Source of the DNA: Lonicera japonica
Lineage: Eukaryota; Streptophyta; Magnoliopsida; Dipsacales; Caprifoliaceae
Reading direction: 5' to 3'
Length of the DNA: 64,000 bases
Assembly (NCBI GenBank): GCA_021464415.1
Contig: CM038470.1
Location: forward strand, 31,982,122-32,046,121
The first letter of the stretch is position 1. Every line of letters begins with the position of its first letter. Position numbers and translations under genes: made by a program. A model generated the notes under the pieces. That model was not told where the DNA came from. It searched no databases and was given only the letters and a program-made list of their open reading frames with translations. This document shows, piece by piece, positions 1-10,178 of this stretch.

Positions 1-459
1 ATCAGAAACCAGGCAAATCAGGGCCGCTGCAGTACGCCCCACGCCGTAAGAGGCCCTATCTTCATAACGATGAAAGAACCTCACCATTTTGTGGAGGTCA
101 AGGAGCCCGTCGACAATGAAACCATCGCAGGCCGCTTGGGGAATGGCTAACAGAGCAATTAGCATGTCGCGGGGACCGATTCCTTCTATAGGAACTGCCA
201 TCGGGAGACGAACGTCAGAACGTAACAGTCAGGAGAACTCCTCATAGGTCGGGCAGAGCTCATCTAGTCCAAAACGGAAGAGATGGTCCGCAGGACTCCA
301 GAAATACAAGGCACCTAACAGAAAGGAGAAATCTACAGGACGATGGCACCAGCCCGCCAAAGGACTGAATGCACCAAAGTTCAAACCATTTTCAGAAGAT
401 ATCAGAGCATCTCGAGCTTTAACATAAGAAAAATCAGAGTTGGTACGGTAGGAAGACAT
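1..459 (-). pseudogene. DUF7745-like mobile-element protein, N-terminal part, interrupted by TGA
   Basis: The reading frame opens with Met at 459 and runs leftwards off the window edge. The stretch with ALYFWSPADHLFRFG followed by ELCPTYEEFS matches the conserved core of the plant DUF7745 family (aromatic-D-P-A ... F.FG ... PT.EE). A TGA at 231-229 falls straight after EEFS, where family members continue with a short hydrophobic run. Beyond it the same frame is fully open to base 1 (about 75 further codons, including LPMAVPIEGIGPRDML and a leucine-rich helix), so this is one frame with a nonsense codon, not a natural C-terminus. The family has no established biochemical role; members are abundant in plant genomes and usually lie in or near transposable elements. 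A TATA box and palindrome array lie immediately upstream. A small unseen intron around the TGA is possible but no good GT-AG pair is obvious. Confidence 0.6.
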
Positions 460-497
460 TTTGGAGAGGTGTGGGGATGAAGGAAGGAAGATGGGTG

Positions 498-608
498 TAT
501 TTATAGCAAAAAAGAGGGTCCTGTACCTGTTTGTCGCGCGACAAACCCACTTTCAGGGGGAAGTGTCGCGCGACAAACCCATGTCCAGGAGGGATTGTCG
601 CGCGACAA
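498..608 (-). promoter_or_regulatory. TATA box plus three TGTCGCGCGACA palindromes upstream of the DUF7745-like gene
   Basis: On the minus strand TATAAATA lies at 505-498, about 40 bp before the ATG at 459. Directly upstream are three palindromes: TTTGTCGCGCGACAAA at 530-545 (perfect 16-bp), TGTCGCGCGACA at 564-575 and TTGTCGCGCGACAA at 595-608. Starts are 34 and 31 bp apart. The same design recurs at 4812-4895 and 6598-6882. Function is inferred from position only. Confidence 0.6.
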
Positions 609-923
609 ACCTATCTGGGGGGCACCCTACTTTTTTCCTTATACATAATGGTCATCTTTGCCAAAAGAATCACTTCTGGATGCTTTTCTGTTCTCACTTT
701 GTTCTTTTTTGCAGGAAACATAAGTATCACTACACTACAAGATATGACTTTTAAATTACCGACACTTATATATATATGTGTATATATCTTGCACAGACAG
801 AGAATAAAAGTATAAATCAAACACAGATAAAGATATTTTATAAAACCAATAAAAGAACAGTTTTTAAAATATCTGTCTAAACACATTTGTCCAAAACTAA
901 CGACTTAGTGCAGAAAGGGAAAA

Positions 924-3900
924 CTAATCTACTCGGGCGCGTTTTGACACGCTCCCACTATCTCCCGAGCCCTCCTCGGGGGTAAGATCAACAACTGGGA
1001 CGCCGGGAACAGAAGGAACTGCCGCCTGAGAAGGCCCCGTGGACTGGACCGGTGCCGTAGGACGGATCACCGACGATCGGGAACGCCTGGAAGTCCGACT
1101 ACTGCTCCTCCGAGAATCCGTCCGGGCATGGGAGGAAGTCAGGGGGTCGTCCGGCCGTAAAGAGATGTCGATAGCCCTCTGATAGTCACGCATGTAGGCT
1201 GGAGGGTCTCGACCGACGTACTGGAGCAGGTTCCAGCTGTAGAAATACTGGGCATACCAGGCCCGTAGATCCGCCACCCGTACACCCACTCTCTGTAAAA
1301 AAGACATACAATAAGAGGAGAATCAGCACAGTCAAAATAAATAGATATAAACATGAAAGTATCAGGAGAAGTTGAAGAAGATACCTCATCATCAGAGCGA
1401 CCACCCAAGAAATCAAAAGTATCCTCGGGAAGGGGATACTCCGGGACAGAATATCGACATAGGCCCGCGCCGACATAAGAAATATCTCTGGGGAGTGGAG
1501 GTAGATCTACCCACGAAATAGATGACCCCGCAGGAGCAGCTGCAGAAGAAGACCCTCCCTCCTCACGAATGGGGAACAAGGGTGGACGAGAGGATGAGCC
1601 ACCAAAGCCCGGAGATCGGGCGGGAGGCCCCATGACAGTCGCCGGTAGAGGGGTCAACGTAGCATATGTTCGGACCCCCGGAGGATCCACCATGGCCGTC
1701 GCCCCCAAAGGAGGTACCCCACTAGAAGGAGTAGTCGCCGCCGCGGGAGGAGTCCGCCCAAACTGATCAAAATCTGCCCCAAGGTCCGCGGGCTCCCAGG
1801 ACCTCTCAGAAAATCCCGCTCTCCCCTCAGCAGCCTCAGCAGCAGCAAAAAGGCCCCCCGGAGACACGGAAGGGCCGGTGGGAAACTCGAAGCCCTCAGC
1901 ACGCTGCTCCCCCGCAGGTGTCGCCTGAGGTGACGGCTCCGGAACGGCTGTCGCATCACCTCCCTCGCCCTCTGGCCGACCACCGCCCTCAGCCGCAGCA
2001 GGAACATCCCTCTCTCCCTCAGGATCCTCATCCTCAGAATCCGGAATGTTGTCCCTCTGATCGGGGACAGGTGGCAAATGACCCGGAACCACCCTAGCTA
2101 AATGGGTCTGTCCCCGTATGTAATGAGGATCACCCCCCAATGCCCGATACCTCTCATAGAAGACCCGTCCCCGAGTCCCCTTCGGCTCCCTCATCAGGTA
2201 ACGGGCAGCAAAAATAGCATAGTCTCCCTCCTCGATGAACGTCTGGAAGCCGAGTCCGTCAACCAAAGCCTGCACCGTCACCGGGTCGATCTCGCCCGTC
2301 CGCCTCATCAGAACAGGAAGGAACAATGGAACACGAGGCCACTGGGATGGCGTGTGCTGACGAATGACCCTCTCACCCAAGTAGAAGAGAAGGCCGTACT
2401 CATCCCGGATAAGCCGCCTGGTCCTCGAGGCGGTCAGAGCACGACCATACCCATGATGAGGACCCAGATCACCCCAAGGGGCCCACTCAACCTGAAAAGA
2501 GAACAAGTTTTTTATTCTCAGTAAATTATATATCTTATCTAAACTATTGAAGAACAAGAAAACTAAAAATATTTTACCTGCTCCTCCCGCAGATCATGAA
2601 CAGCAGCAGCTCCGGTCTCCCGAGTCCGGTATACATAGGGAGCCCTGTAGTTCCCCGCAGTGAATCGGCGGAGAAAAGGGAACTGGTCCTCGTTCTCAAC
2701 GAGGAGATCCACCTGGGCGCGACCCAGGCGGGTGTAAGCTACAAACCAGCTCTGAAAAGGAAAAATAGAGAACATCAGCAATAATCAAACAGGTAATATG
2801 TGAAGGACTAAAAAAAGCGAAAAGACAAAGTATGTACCTCCCACAGCAGAGAAAAGCCCTTGAGGATTCAGGGCTAAATGGCGAGAGACCTGGTCCATGG
2901 CATCATAAAGGACTGCAAGAATGAAGCCTCCCCAGTCATAGTCAAACAGGAGGCTGAAGTCCCGAAGATAGGGCAACCACCAAAGATGAGCCGTGTCCCC
3001 ACCACGAGCCTCGAATAAATCATGGAGTGTCAATAGAAGAAAGACGCGGGCATACTGGCGCGCCTCCTGACGGGTCATAGGAACCCCTGAAGCAGCTAGT
3101 CGAGCCCTCTCTGTGGCTAACCGCGTAACCAAGACGCCCCGAGGAATCGTGTCGCCGGAACTCCGTCGCTCCGGAAACCATCCTAATGAACTAACGATGC
3201 CCTCGGCTGTCAGACGCAAGGGGACGTCGATCTGAATGGGGACCCCCCCTGAAGGGATCCCGGTCAAAGCAAACAAATCGAGGGGGGTCATCGTCATCTC
3301 CCCCCAGCTCCAGTGAAAGGTATGGGTGGTGTCCCACCAGTGGCAAGCCAATGCCGACACCAAAACTGTCGCCCTAGAAACCCGCTCCGGGAGGGCGTCG
3401 AAGAGGGAGCCAAAAGGAGTCGCGAGAATCAACTCCTGGACAGGGGCCGGTGCCCGTCGCCACTCCGAAGATATAGTGTTGGGGGAACCCCAACCGCGGC
3501 CAACCCACTGCAGACAAAGGAACGAGTATGGGGTTATGAGGGTACTTTGGTGTAATCATGAGAGTTATAGGGCTATAGGTGTAAATTATGTAATTTTCCA
3601 AAACCTGAGGGTACTTTGGTGTAATTATGAGAGTTATGGGGTTATAAGGGTAAATTATGTAATTTCCAAAACCTGAGGGTACTTTGGTGTAATTATGAGA
3701 GTTATGGGGTTATAAGGGTAAATTATGTAATTTCCAAAACCTGAGGGTACTTTGGTGTAATTATAAGAGATATGGGGTTATGAGGGTAAATTTCCAAAAC
3801 CTGAGGGTACTTTGGTGTAATTATGAGAGTTATGGGGTTATAAGGGTAAATTATGTAATTTCCAAAACCTGAGGGTACTTTGGTGTAATTATGAGAGTTA

Positions 3901-4664
3901 TGGGGTTATAAGGGTAAATTATGTAATTTCCAAAACCTGAGGGTACTTTGGTGTAATTATGAGAGTTATGGGGTTATAAGGGTAAATTATGTAATTTCCA
4001 AAACCTGAGGGTACTTTGGTGTAATTATGAGAGATATGGGGTTATAAGGGTAAATTATGTAATTTCCAAAACCTGAGGGTACTTTGGTGTAATTATGAGA
4101 GTTATAGGGGTTATAAGGGTAAATTATGTAATTTCCAAAACCTGAGGGTACTTTGGTGTAATTATGAGAGTTATAGGGGTTATAAGGGTAAATTATGTAA
4201 TTTTCAAAACCTGAGGGTACTTTGGTGTAATTATGAGAGTTATAGAGTTATGGGGGTACATTATGTAATTTTCTAAACTAAGAGGTATCACAGGTAAAAG
4301 TATGTGTTCGCTAAAAATCGGGCGTTATTCCTAGTCAGACATGCACACTAACATTATCTAAAACGAATACAGGAAACGACAAGAAGCAGAACAGATAAAT
4401 GCACGAAAGAAGACATACCAGAGATCGACGACGAATCTCGTGAGAAACGGGCTCCATCAAAAGCCACGGGACGTCCGGGACCGGAGCAGCTCGGATAGCA
4501 TCCTGATAGACCACCGCCCGACCGCGGTCTATCCCATCCTCATCATACCAGTCCAAGTCCTCCCAGTCGTCGTGATGAGGGCTGCAGCGAAGAACGCCCT
4601 GAGCGTCAGTAAAGGTGACCTCCTCCTGGTCACCCTCCAATCGGTCGAGATGAGCAGGGTCCAT
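924..4664 (-). CDS. Plant mobile domain (PMD, aminotransferase-like) protein, five exons
   Basis: Proposed exons on the minus strand are 4664-4419, 3435-2838, 2751-2578, 2491-1385 and 1292-924, about 830 residues. All introns have GT-AG ends and pyrimidine-rich acceptors; the first holds a 68-bp minisatellite. Exon 1 encodes an acidic N-terminus starting MDPAHLDRLEGDQEE. Exon 2 carries the PMD signature: THTFHWSWGEMTMTPLDL, then LTGIPSGG. Exon 3 starts with SWFVAYTRLGRAQVD. Exon 4 begins VEWAPWGDL and ends in a long Pro/Ala/Gly/Ser- and acid-rich tail. Exon 5 has an RS-rich stretch and ends SKRARVD, a possible nuclear signal. PMD proteins occur both in transposons and as domesticated silencing factors (MAIN/MAIL1). 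Exon 2 as drawn is 598 nt, which puts exon 3 out of frame; either a one-base frameshift lies near 2840-2870 or a weaker GT donor six bases earlier (2844-2843) is used. The shared promoter palindrome and minisatellites suggest it belongs to a mobile element. Confidence 0.6.
3534..4285. repeat. 68-bp minisatellite in intron 1 of the PMD gene
   Basis: About eleven head-to-tail copies. The landmark CTGAGGGTACTTTGG starts at 3605, 3673, 3741, 3801, 3869, 3937, 4005, 4073, 4142 and 4211, so the period is 68 (one copy 60, two 69), with a diverged first copy near 3536. Copies are very similar, which suggests recent expansion or homogenisation. It fills most of the intron between 4418 and 3436. Confidence 0.92.
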
Positions 4665-4811
4665 CAATATAGGTAGAATATATGTGAAAAGGTCGGAAAA
4701 GTCAAAAACACGGCAGAGCTTCCGCGCTTGGGAGAGAAGAAAAGAGAGAAAAAGAGAGCTAGAGAGAGAAAGAGAAAGGAGAGAATGAGGTGGAATGAGC
4801 TCAGCAAGGGG

Positions 4812-4895
4812 TTTATATAGTGGGTCAGTTTGTCGCGCGACAAATGGCCACATTGTCGCGCGACAAAGAGCCAGGCACCGAAGTGTCGCGCGACA
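4812..4895 (-). promoter_or_regulatory. TATA box plus three TGTCGCGCGACA palindromes upstream of the PMD gene
   Basis: Minus-strand TATATAAA at 4819-4812 lies about 150 bp before the proposed ATG at 4664, leaving a 5' UTR of roughly 120 nt. Upstream are TTTGTCGCGCGACAAA at 4829-4844, TTGTCGCGCGACAA at 4853-4866 and TGTCGCGCGACA at 4884-4895. The first begins only 10 bp from the TATA box. Confidence 0.62.
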
Positions 4896-4899
4896 ATCC

Positions 4900-5697
4900 C
4901 CCCTCCTCCCTGATTTTTTGACCTTTGTCTCATTTTATCTTCTGCAGAGGCACTTCGGAGAAGCAGTTTTCGGAAAATTGCTAAAAACCGCACACCCATG
5001 ATAAAGAGTTCAAAGAGAAAACTTCCAAATCATCTCTCCGGAAAATGCGAGAACAGAATGCCGCGATTAAAAGTAGTCTCTGATCTCACAGAAGGACCGA
5101 GACCATCAAATAATGAGAAAAGGCAGAATGCCACGATAAAACGGGAATAGAAAAAAATTGAAAAAGTAGAAAAGAGAAAGAACCCGTATGAGCGCCCAGA
5201 GCGAGCGAGAGAAACAGAAATGCAGAGTGACAGGGAGAGCCACACCAAAAGTGACAGCTAGGCCAAAACCGGCTCAGGGCTTCGTTTTGGGTGAGTAAGG
5301 CTCCTGATCACGACAAAGGGACAAAAGGACTCCTGGTCAAAAACAGAGAGGGCCAGGAAAAGTCTTTCCCAAAAGAGGGAGAAATAAGGGCATCGAAAAA
5401 CAGAAAACGATGTGGGCCCACCAAAAGAGAAAACTAAGAAAAGAATAAAGATCAGAGATTGAACTTTCAAACAAATTTTCTTTTCAGCACGATACAGAAG
5501 AGATGATTTGGAAAACCTCGGACCATCACTCTACGGAGAGCAAAGAAATCCGAAAACTGCCTTCTGAGTGAAACATCTTCACCCGAGGAAAACATGAGAG
5601 TAAAGTTCAGAAAGATACAGGGAAACGGACATCCGGAATAGACCCTGAGAAGCTCTTTTTACCTTTGCAAAAATCTACTCTCTCTCTCACTCTAGCA
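4900..5697. other. Spacer between PMD promoter and minisatellite, no gene seen
   Basis: Purine-rich on the plus strand with many short minus-strand reading frames of low-complexity F/L/S composition. No recognised domain, RNA gene or terminal inverted repeat was found. It probably belongs to the same mobile element as the flanking minisatellite and palindrome arrays. Confidence 0.4.
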
Positions 5698-6380
5698 GTC
5701 TAAGAGAGGCAATTCACCAACACAAGCCCTCTCCGGAGGCAATTCACAAACACAAGCCCTCTCCGGAGGCAATTCACAAACACAAGCCCTCTCCGGAGGC
5801 AATACACAAAATCACAAGCCCTTTCCAGAGGCAAGAGTTACTCATGAAAGCCCTCCAAGAGGCATTTTTTCCTTCTTCTTTCAGATCTAGAAGCCCTCCC
5901 AGAGAGGCACAACGGTAGTCCTCCCACCTGAGGCGAAGCCCTCCCAGAGAGGCACAACGGTAGTCCTCCCACCTGAGGCGAAGCCCTCCCAGAGAGGCAC
6001 AACGGTAGTCCTCCCACCTGAGGCGAAGCCCTCCCAGAGAGGCACAACGGTAGTCCTCCCACCTGAGGCGAAGCCCTCCCAGAGAGGCACAACGGTAGTC
6101 CTCCCACCTGAGGCGAAGCCCTCCCAGAGAGGCACAAACGGTAGTCCTCCCATCTGAGGCGCAATGGTAGTCCTCCCACCTGAGGCGCAAAAAAGATCTA
6201 TGGTAGTCCTCCCATCTGAGGCGCAATGGTAGTCCTCCCACCTGAGGCGCAAAAAAGATCAATGGTAGTCCTCCCATCTGAGGCAAGTGGAGCAAGTCAA
6301 AGCCCTCGAAAGAGGCAACGAGGTAACAAAAGCCCTCTCCGGAGGCAAAACCAAACACGAAGCACTCTCCGGAGGCACTC
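5698..6380. repeat. Compound minisatellite built on CCCTCTCCGGAGGC and a 45-bp unit
   Basis: Three sub-arrays. At 5730-5810 a unit of about 30 bp contains CACAAGCCCTCTCCGGAGGC. At 5891-6160 a 45-bp unit (AAGCCCTCCCAGAGAGGCAC then AACGGTAGTCCTCCCACCTG) repeats about six times with almost no differences, starting at 5891 and 5936. At 6160-6290 shorter variants contain GGTAGTCCTCCCA. Related CTCTCCGGAGGC units return at 6330-6380. Because 45 is divisible by three, all minus-strand frames stay open through the array; this is a repeat artefact, not evidence of a protein. Confidence 0.9.
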
Positions 6381-6597
6381 ACAAGCACTTTTTGCATAAA
6401 CACTCCGATAGAGTTCATGCGGGAGCCATGGATCATGGTCTCTTCCAGTCGCCTCAATTCCTTGCAAGCAAGGAGCTTGAGTCGAGAGGGTCTGTAGACA
6501 CCCCGATCCGTGACCCCCGCAAGAACCCTAACGACCTCCGAGAACTACTATTTTGGGTCCGGGACCCACCCGAGGACCCGGTACTACACTAGGAGGG

Positions 6598-6882
6598 TTT
6601 GTCGCCCGACAAACTTGTTCTTTAGAGAGATTGTCGCACGACATATCACATTGTCGCGCGACAATCCCTGATATGTCGCGCGACAATTTCCACTATGTCG
6701 CACGACATTCCCCCTCTGCACCAGACCAACCACTTTCTAACACATCAATTTGTCAGAACCATCACTTCAGCCGTTTGTCGCGCGACATACGGGTATGTCG
6801 CGCGACATATCACAAATGTCGCGCGACATTCTCCTTTTTTAAGGAAATGTCGCGCGACAATCTCTCCCGAGCAGTATAAATA
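6598..6882 (+). promoter_or_regulatory. Nine-copy TGTCGCGCGACA array followed by a plus-strand TATA box
   Basis: Palindromes or one-mismatch versions start at about 6598 (CGCCCG core), 6631 (CGCACG), 6652, 6674, 6696 (CGCACG), 6776, 6796, 6817 and 6848. Several spacings are 20-22 bp, about two helical turns. TATAAATA follows at 6875-6882, 16 bp after the last palindrome. The order palindromes-TATA matches the two minus-strand promoters but points the other way. Confidence 0.62.
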
Positions 6883-8052
6883 GGCCAACACCCCCAAGGG
6901 TTCATGGGTGGCAATTAGAATCCGAGAATTTGGTGCTTTAGATCTGATTTTTGTCAAGCATTTTTACTATTATCTTATTTCTGAAGAATTCTCGAATCTA
7001 TTTCAACACTCGACGTGTTCCGTTTCTGGAATCGATTTCTCGGAAATATCTGAAGAAAGAGAAGATTACTATCGCCAGAGATCCCTCTGCCGTATTATAT
7101 TTTCTTTCTTATTATTATTCTCGTCGGGAAGGTAAAGAAAGTCCCTTCTAGTATTTAAGATTAGATATCTGTGTACTTGTTTTACTTCTGTTATTCTGTC
7201 CACGTTTTATTTGAATAAACTTATTGTCAAGTTACAAATAGTCTACCGTTTTCAAAACAAAAGACCCTGATAAAACTACTTTCAAAACCAGAAGAGTAAG
7301 TACATTATCGTCCGGATAAACCCTGTTTTCAAACCCCGGACCGATAAAGACTTATCTAGGAATTAAAATCCACATATCCTGTCTTTTTCATAGACTGCGA
7401 CGTGTCTGATAAACTCTCCTCAAAGAGTTCTAAGTTCCATATTAAATTAGTCCCGACATAGATCCGAACTTTTACAAAAGTAATCACAAATCGAGAAAAC
7501 CGTCATTATCTGAGGAAATAATACGGGATACTCTTTCAAAATAAAAGGTTTTGTCATTTGTATTTACATCTTTCAATAAACAAAAAATCAGATCTCGGAA
7601 CACAAAGGTTTTTATCCCTTTTCCCCGTTTTCCCCAAAAATTAGGGTTTTCATTTAAAAAGTAGTAGACTGTCAGTAAAAGCATCCAAGTTTTTCAACAT
7701 AGAATAAACATATAAAGACCACTAGAGACCGAAAGGGCGGGATGGGTGCTTAACACCTTCCCAAACCGTAATATAGTTCCCGAACCCTATAGAATCCTGG
7801 TTTCGCAGACAAATGTGTAAAGAAAGGCTTATCCGTAGCCTTTCCCCTTACACAACCCTTTTTGTCCGTTTTCTCGTAAAACGTACTGGCGACTCTGAAC
7901 GAATCCCTTTGCATCTAGAATAGACGTAGGGACACATGATAAGAATCATCAAACAACTCCAAGCAAATGGAGCGACGGAATTCGTTCCGACGCTTCAGAC
8001 GCCCAAACGAACGGGGACGAGACCCGGGGGTCGCATTTGCGGATTCTCACAA
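6883..8052 (+). mobile_element. LTR-like transcribed segment of a probable Ty3/gypsy (Tat/Ogre-type) element, truncated
   Basis: This stretch lies downstream of the plus-strand TATA box and codes for nothing recognisable. Near 7745 it contains GGGTGCTTAACACCTTCCC and near 7890 ACTGGCGACTCTG, motifs I associate with the LTR/leader and primer-binding region of plant Tat/Ogre-type Ty3 elements. It is cut at about 8053, where copia reverse-transcriptase sequence begins on the opposite strand. The Ty3 assignment rests on motif memory and is tentative. The PMD and DUF7745 genes would then be antisense ORFs of this element, an arrangement known in the Tat lineage. Confidence 0.35.
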
Positions 8053-9350
8053 GCAGCAAAATGAACAGAGCGTGGTGCGAACATAAATTGGCTCACAATA
8101 TGAACAGCGTAACTAATATCTGGCCATGTGATAGTGAGATAGTTGAGACTGCCTACAAGTTGGCGATATAAAGTAGGATTAGGTAGCAAAGTCCCGTCAG
8201 AAGCACAGAGTTTTACATTCATTTCAAGTGGAGTATCGGCAATCTTGTTGTCAGTTAAACTAGCTCGCTGAACAATATCGAAAGCGTATTTTACCTGAGA
8301 AAGAAAGTAACCAGTAAACAAACGATCAACCTCAATACCAAGGAAGTAGCGAAGAATTCCCAGATCTTTCATTTCAAAACAAGAGCACAGATAGGTCTTG
8401 AGCTTGCATATTCCATCGAAATCATCCCCAGTGATAATCATATCATCGACATAAATAAGAAGAACAACAATGCCTTGTGGAGAGGAACATGTAAACATTG
8501 CTGAATCGTGAGCACTTTGTGAAAAACCATGGTGAATGACGGCTGTGGAGAACTTTTCAAACCAGGCTCTAGGTGCTTGCTTAAGACCATAGAGAGCACG
8601 ACGAAGTTTATAGACTTGCCCAGGAGAGTGAGGTAGAGGTAGCCCATTAGGAGGCTGCATATATACTTCTTCGGAGAGGTTGCCATGAAGGAAAGAATTT
8701 TTGACATCCATCTGGTGAATCGCCCACTTACGGATAGAAGTAACTGAAATAAGTGTGCGAACTGTGGTCATTCGAGCTACGGGAGCAAAAGTTTCTTCAT
8801 AATCAATACCATATTCCTGGGTAAAACCTTTTGCAACAAGACGAGCTTTGTAACGATCAACAGAACCATCGGCGTTGGTTTTAATCTTGTATACCCATTT
8901 GCTCCCAACAACAGATTTTCCAGCAGGTAAGGGAACAAGGTCCCATGTATTGGTTTGCTTTAAGGCAGCAAGTTCATCGGCCATAGCTTGTTGCCAAAGA
9001 GGATCGGTGGATGCTTCATGATAAGAGGATGGCTCATGTAGGGACAGCAGGGCGGAAAGAAAACAGTGATAATCTGATAACTTAGCTGGCGGTCGACGAT
9101 CTCGAGTTGGTCGAAGTGGAGGATCGCTGTCGGGACATGCAGACTCAGGGCAAGACATAGAGTTGTCAACAGTGGAGTTATCAGACACTAAGGGAATGGG
9201 GTTAGCAGGGACTGGATCAGGGACAGATACTTGAGTGGGTGAAAGATGAGAGACTTCTATTGGCGAGGACTCAGGGAATGGATCAACAGGCAGAGCAGGT
9301 TCAGTGGATAAAGTGGTATTTTGGGCCAGAGTGTAATATGGAGTATTTTC
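8053..9350 (-). pseudogene. Copia reverse transcriptase, truncated before RNase H
   Basis: The reverse transcriptase copies element RNA into DNA in the cytoplasmic particle. Visible blocks in order are DPLWQQAMADELAALKQTNT (start of the RVT_2 domain), KARLVAKGFTQEYGIDYEET, YMQPPNGLP, LRRALYGLKQAPRAWFEKFS and the catalytic YVDD in LLIYVDDMIITGDD, then a Ty1-type end block. After residues HFAA the frame enters unrelated DNA and stops at 7995. The stretch 9350-9190 is a low-complexity Pro/Ser linker between integrase and RT. It cannot be expressed with the upstream part because of the stops at 9366 and 9351. Confidence 0.9.
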
Positions 9351-9368
9351 CTAAAAGGTAACATGTCA

Positions 9369-10175
9369 AGAAATGCGAAGTCTTTTGGTAATGGGATCGT
9401 AACAACGATAACCCTTTTGTTGAATTCCATATCCTAAGAAAACACACATAGAGGTTTTTGGTGTAAGTTTGGTACGCTCTCTTTTGGGAAGTAATACAAA
9501 ACAGGTAGATCCAAAGATACGAAGTTCAGAATAATCAGGACGAGTTGCATAAAGACGCTCAAAGGGAGAAACACCATTTGTAACAAGAGAGGGAATGCGG
9601 TTTATAATGAATATAGAAGTATGGATGGCTTCTCCCCAAAAAGTGGAAGGGACAGAGGACGACACAAGGAGAGTACGGGCAGTTTCGACAAGATGACGGT
9701 GTTTACGTTCTGCAATGCCATTTTGCTGGGGAGTGTCATGACAGGATAATTGAGGAAGAGTCCCTTGAGATTTGAGAAAGTCAAGGAAAGGTTTGGACAG
9801 ATATTCGCCTCCGGAATCAGAACAAAAAAGTTTGATAGTTTTAGAAAACTGAGTTTTAATCATGGTGGCAAATTCAATATAAATTTTAAGAAAATCGGAA
9901 CGAGAGTGCAACAAATAAGTCCAACTATAGCGAGAGTAATCATCAACAAAAATCACATAATATAAGGCACCCCCCATAGAAGCAATAGGAGCTTTACCCC
10001 ACACACCAGAATGCACAAGATCAAAAGGATAAGATGAAACTGTAGTACTATTATTAAAAGGTAGAGCTGGTTGTTTGGCCAGTTTACAAGCAATACAAGG
10101 AAAATCTTTATCTATTGTAACCGGTCCTAACAACCCTTGATTAATCATATATTGAAGACGAGAAAAAGAAACATG
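9369..10175 (-). pseudogene. Copia integrase domain, separated by nonsense codons
   Basis: This is the integrase core with the D,D,E triad visible in FVDDYSRYSW, FCSDSGGEY and PQQNGIAERKHRHLVE. It is preceded by the CIACK part of the HHCC zinc finger. The first histidine region is broken: the expected glycine codon after WHFRL is TGA at 10178-10176. The C-terminal block FGSTCFVLLPKRERTKL and FLGYGIQQKGYRCYDP is intact, but the frame then meets TGA at 9368-9366 and TAG at 9353-9351. The domain catalyses cDNA insertion in intact copia elements. Confidence 0.9.
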
Positions 10176-10178
10176 TCA

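Noticed and set aside
461..815. Plus-strand frames rich in CRAT, VARQ and SRDK strings
   Set aside because: These strings are translations of the TGTCGCGCGACA palindromes in different frames; the region is a promoter for the opposite strand.
1139..1384. Continuation of exon 4 reading frame past 1385 in the PMD gene
   Set aside because: The frame is open but enters an AT-rich stretch with GTATCT donor and TTTTTTACAG acceptor; splicing to 1292 restores a better C-terminus.
3534..4285. CRISPR-like array of regular repeats
   Set aside because: There are no unique spacers; this is a tandem minisatellite in a eukaryotic intron.
5774..6457. Long minus-strand frames with GGLRLRWEDYR-type 15-residue repeats
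   Set aside because: They are produced by the 45-bp minisatellite, which keeps every frame open; three overlapping frames show the same effect and no domain is present.
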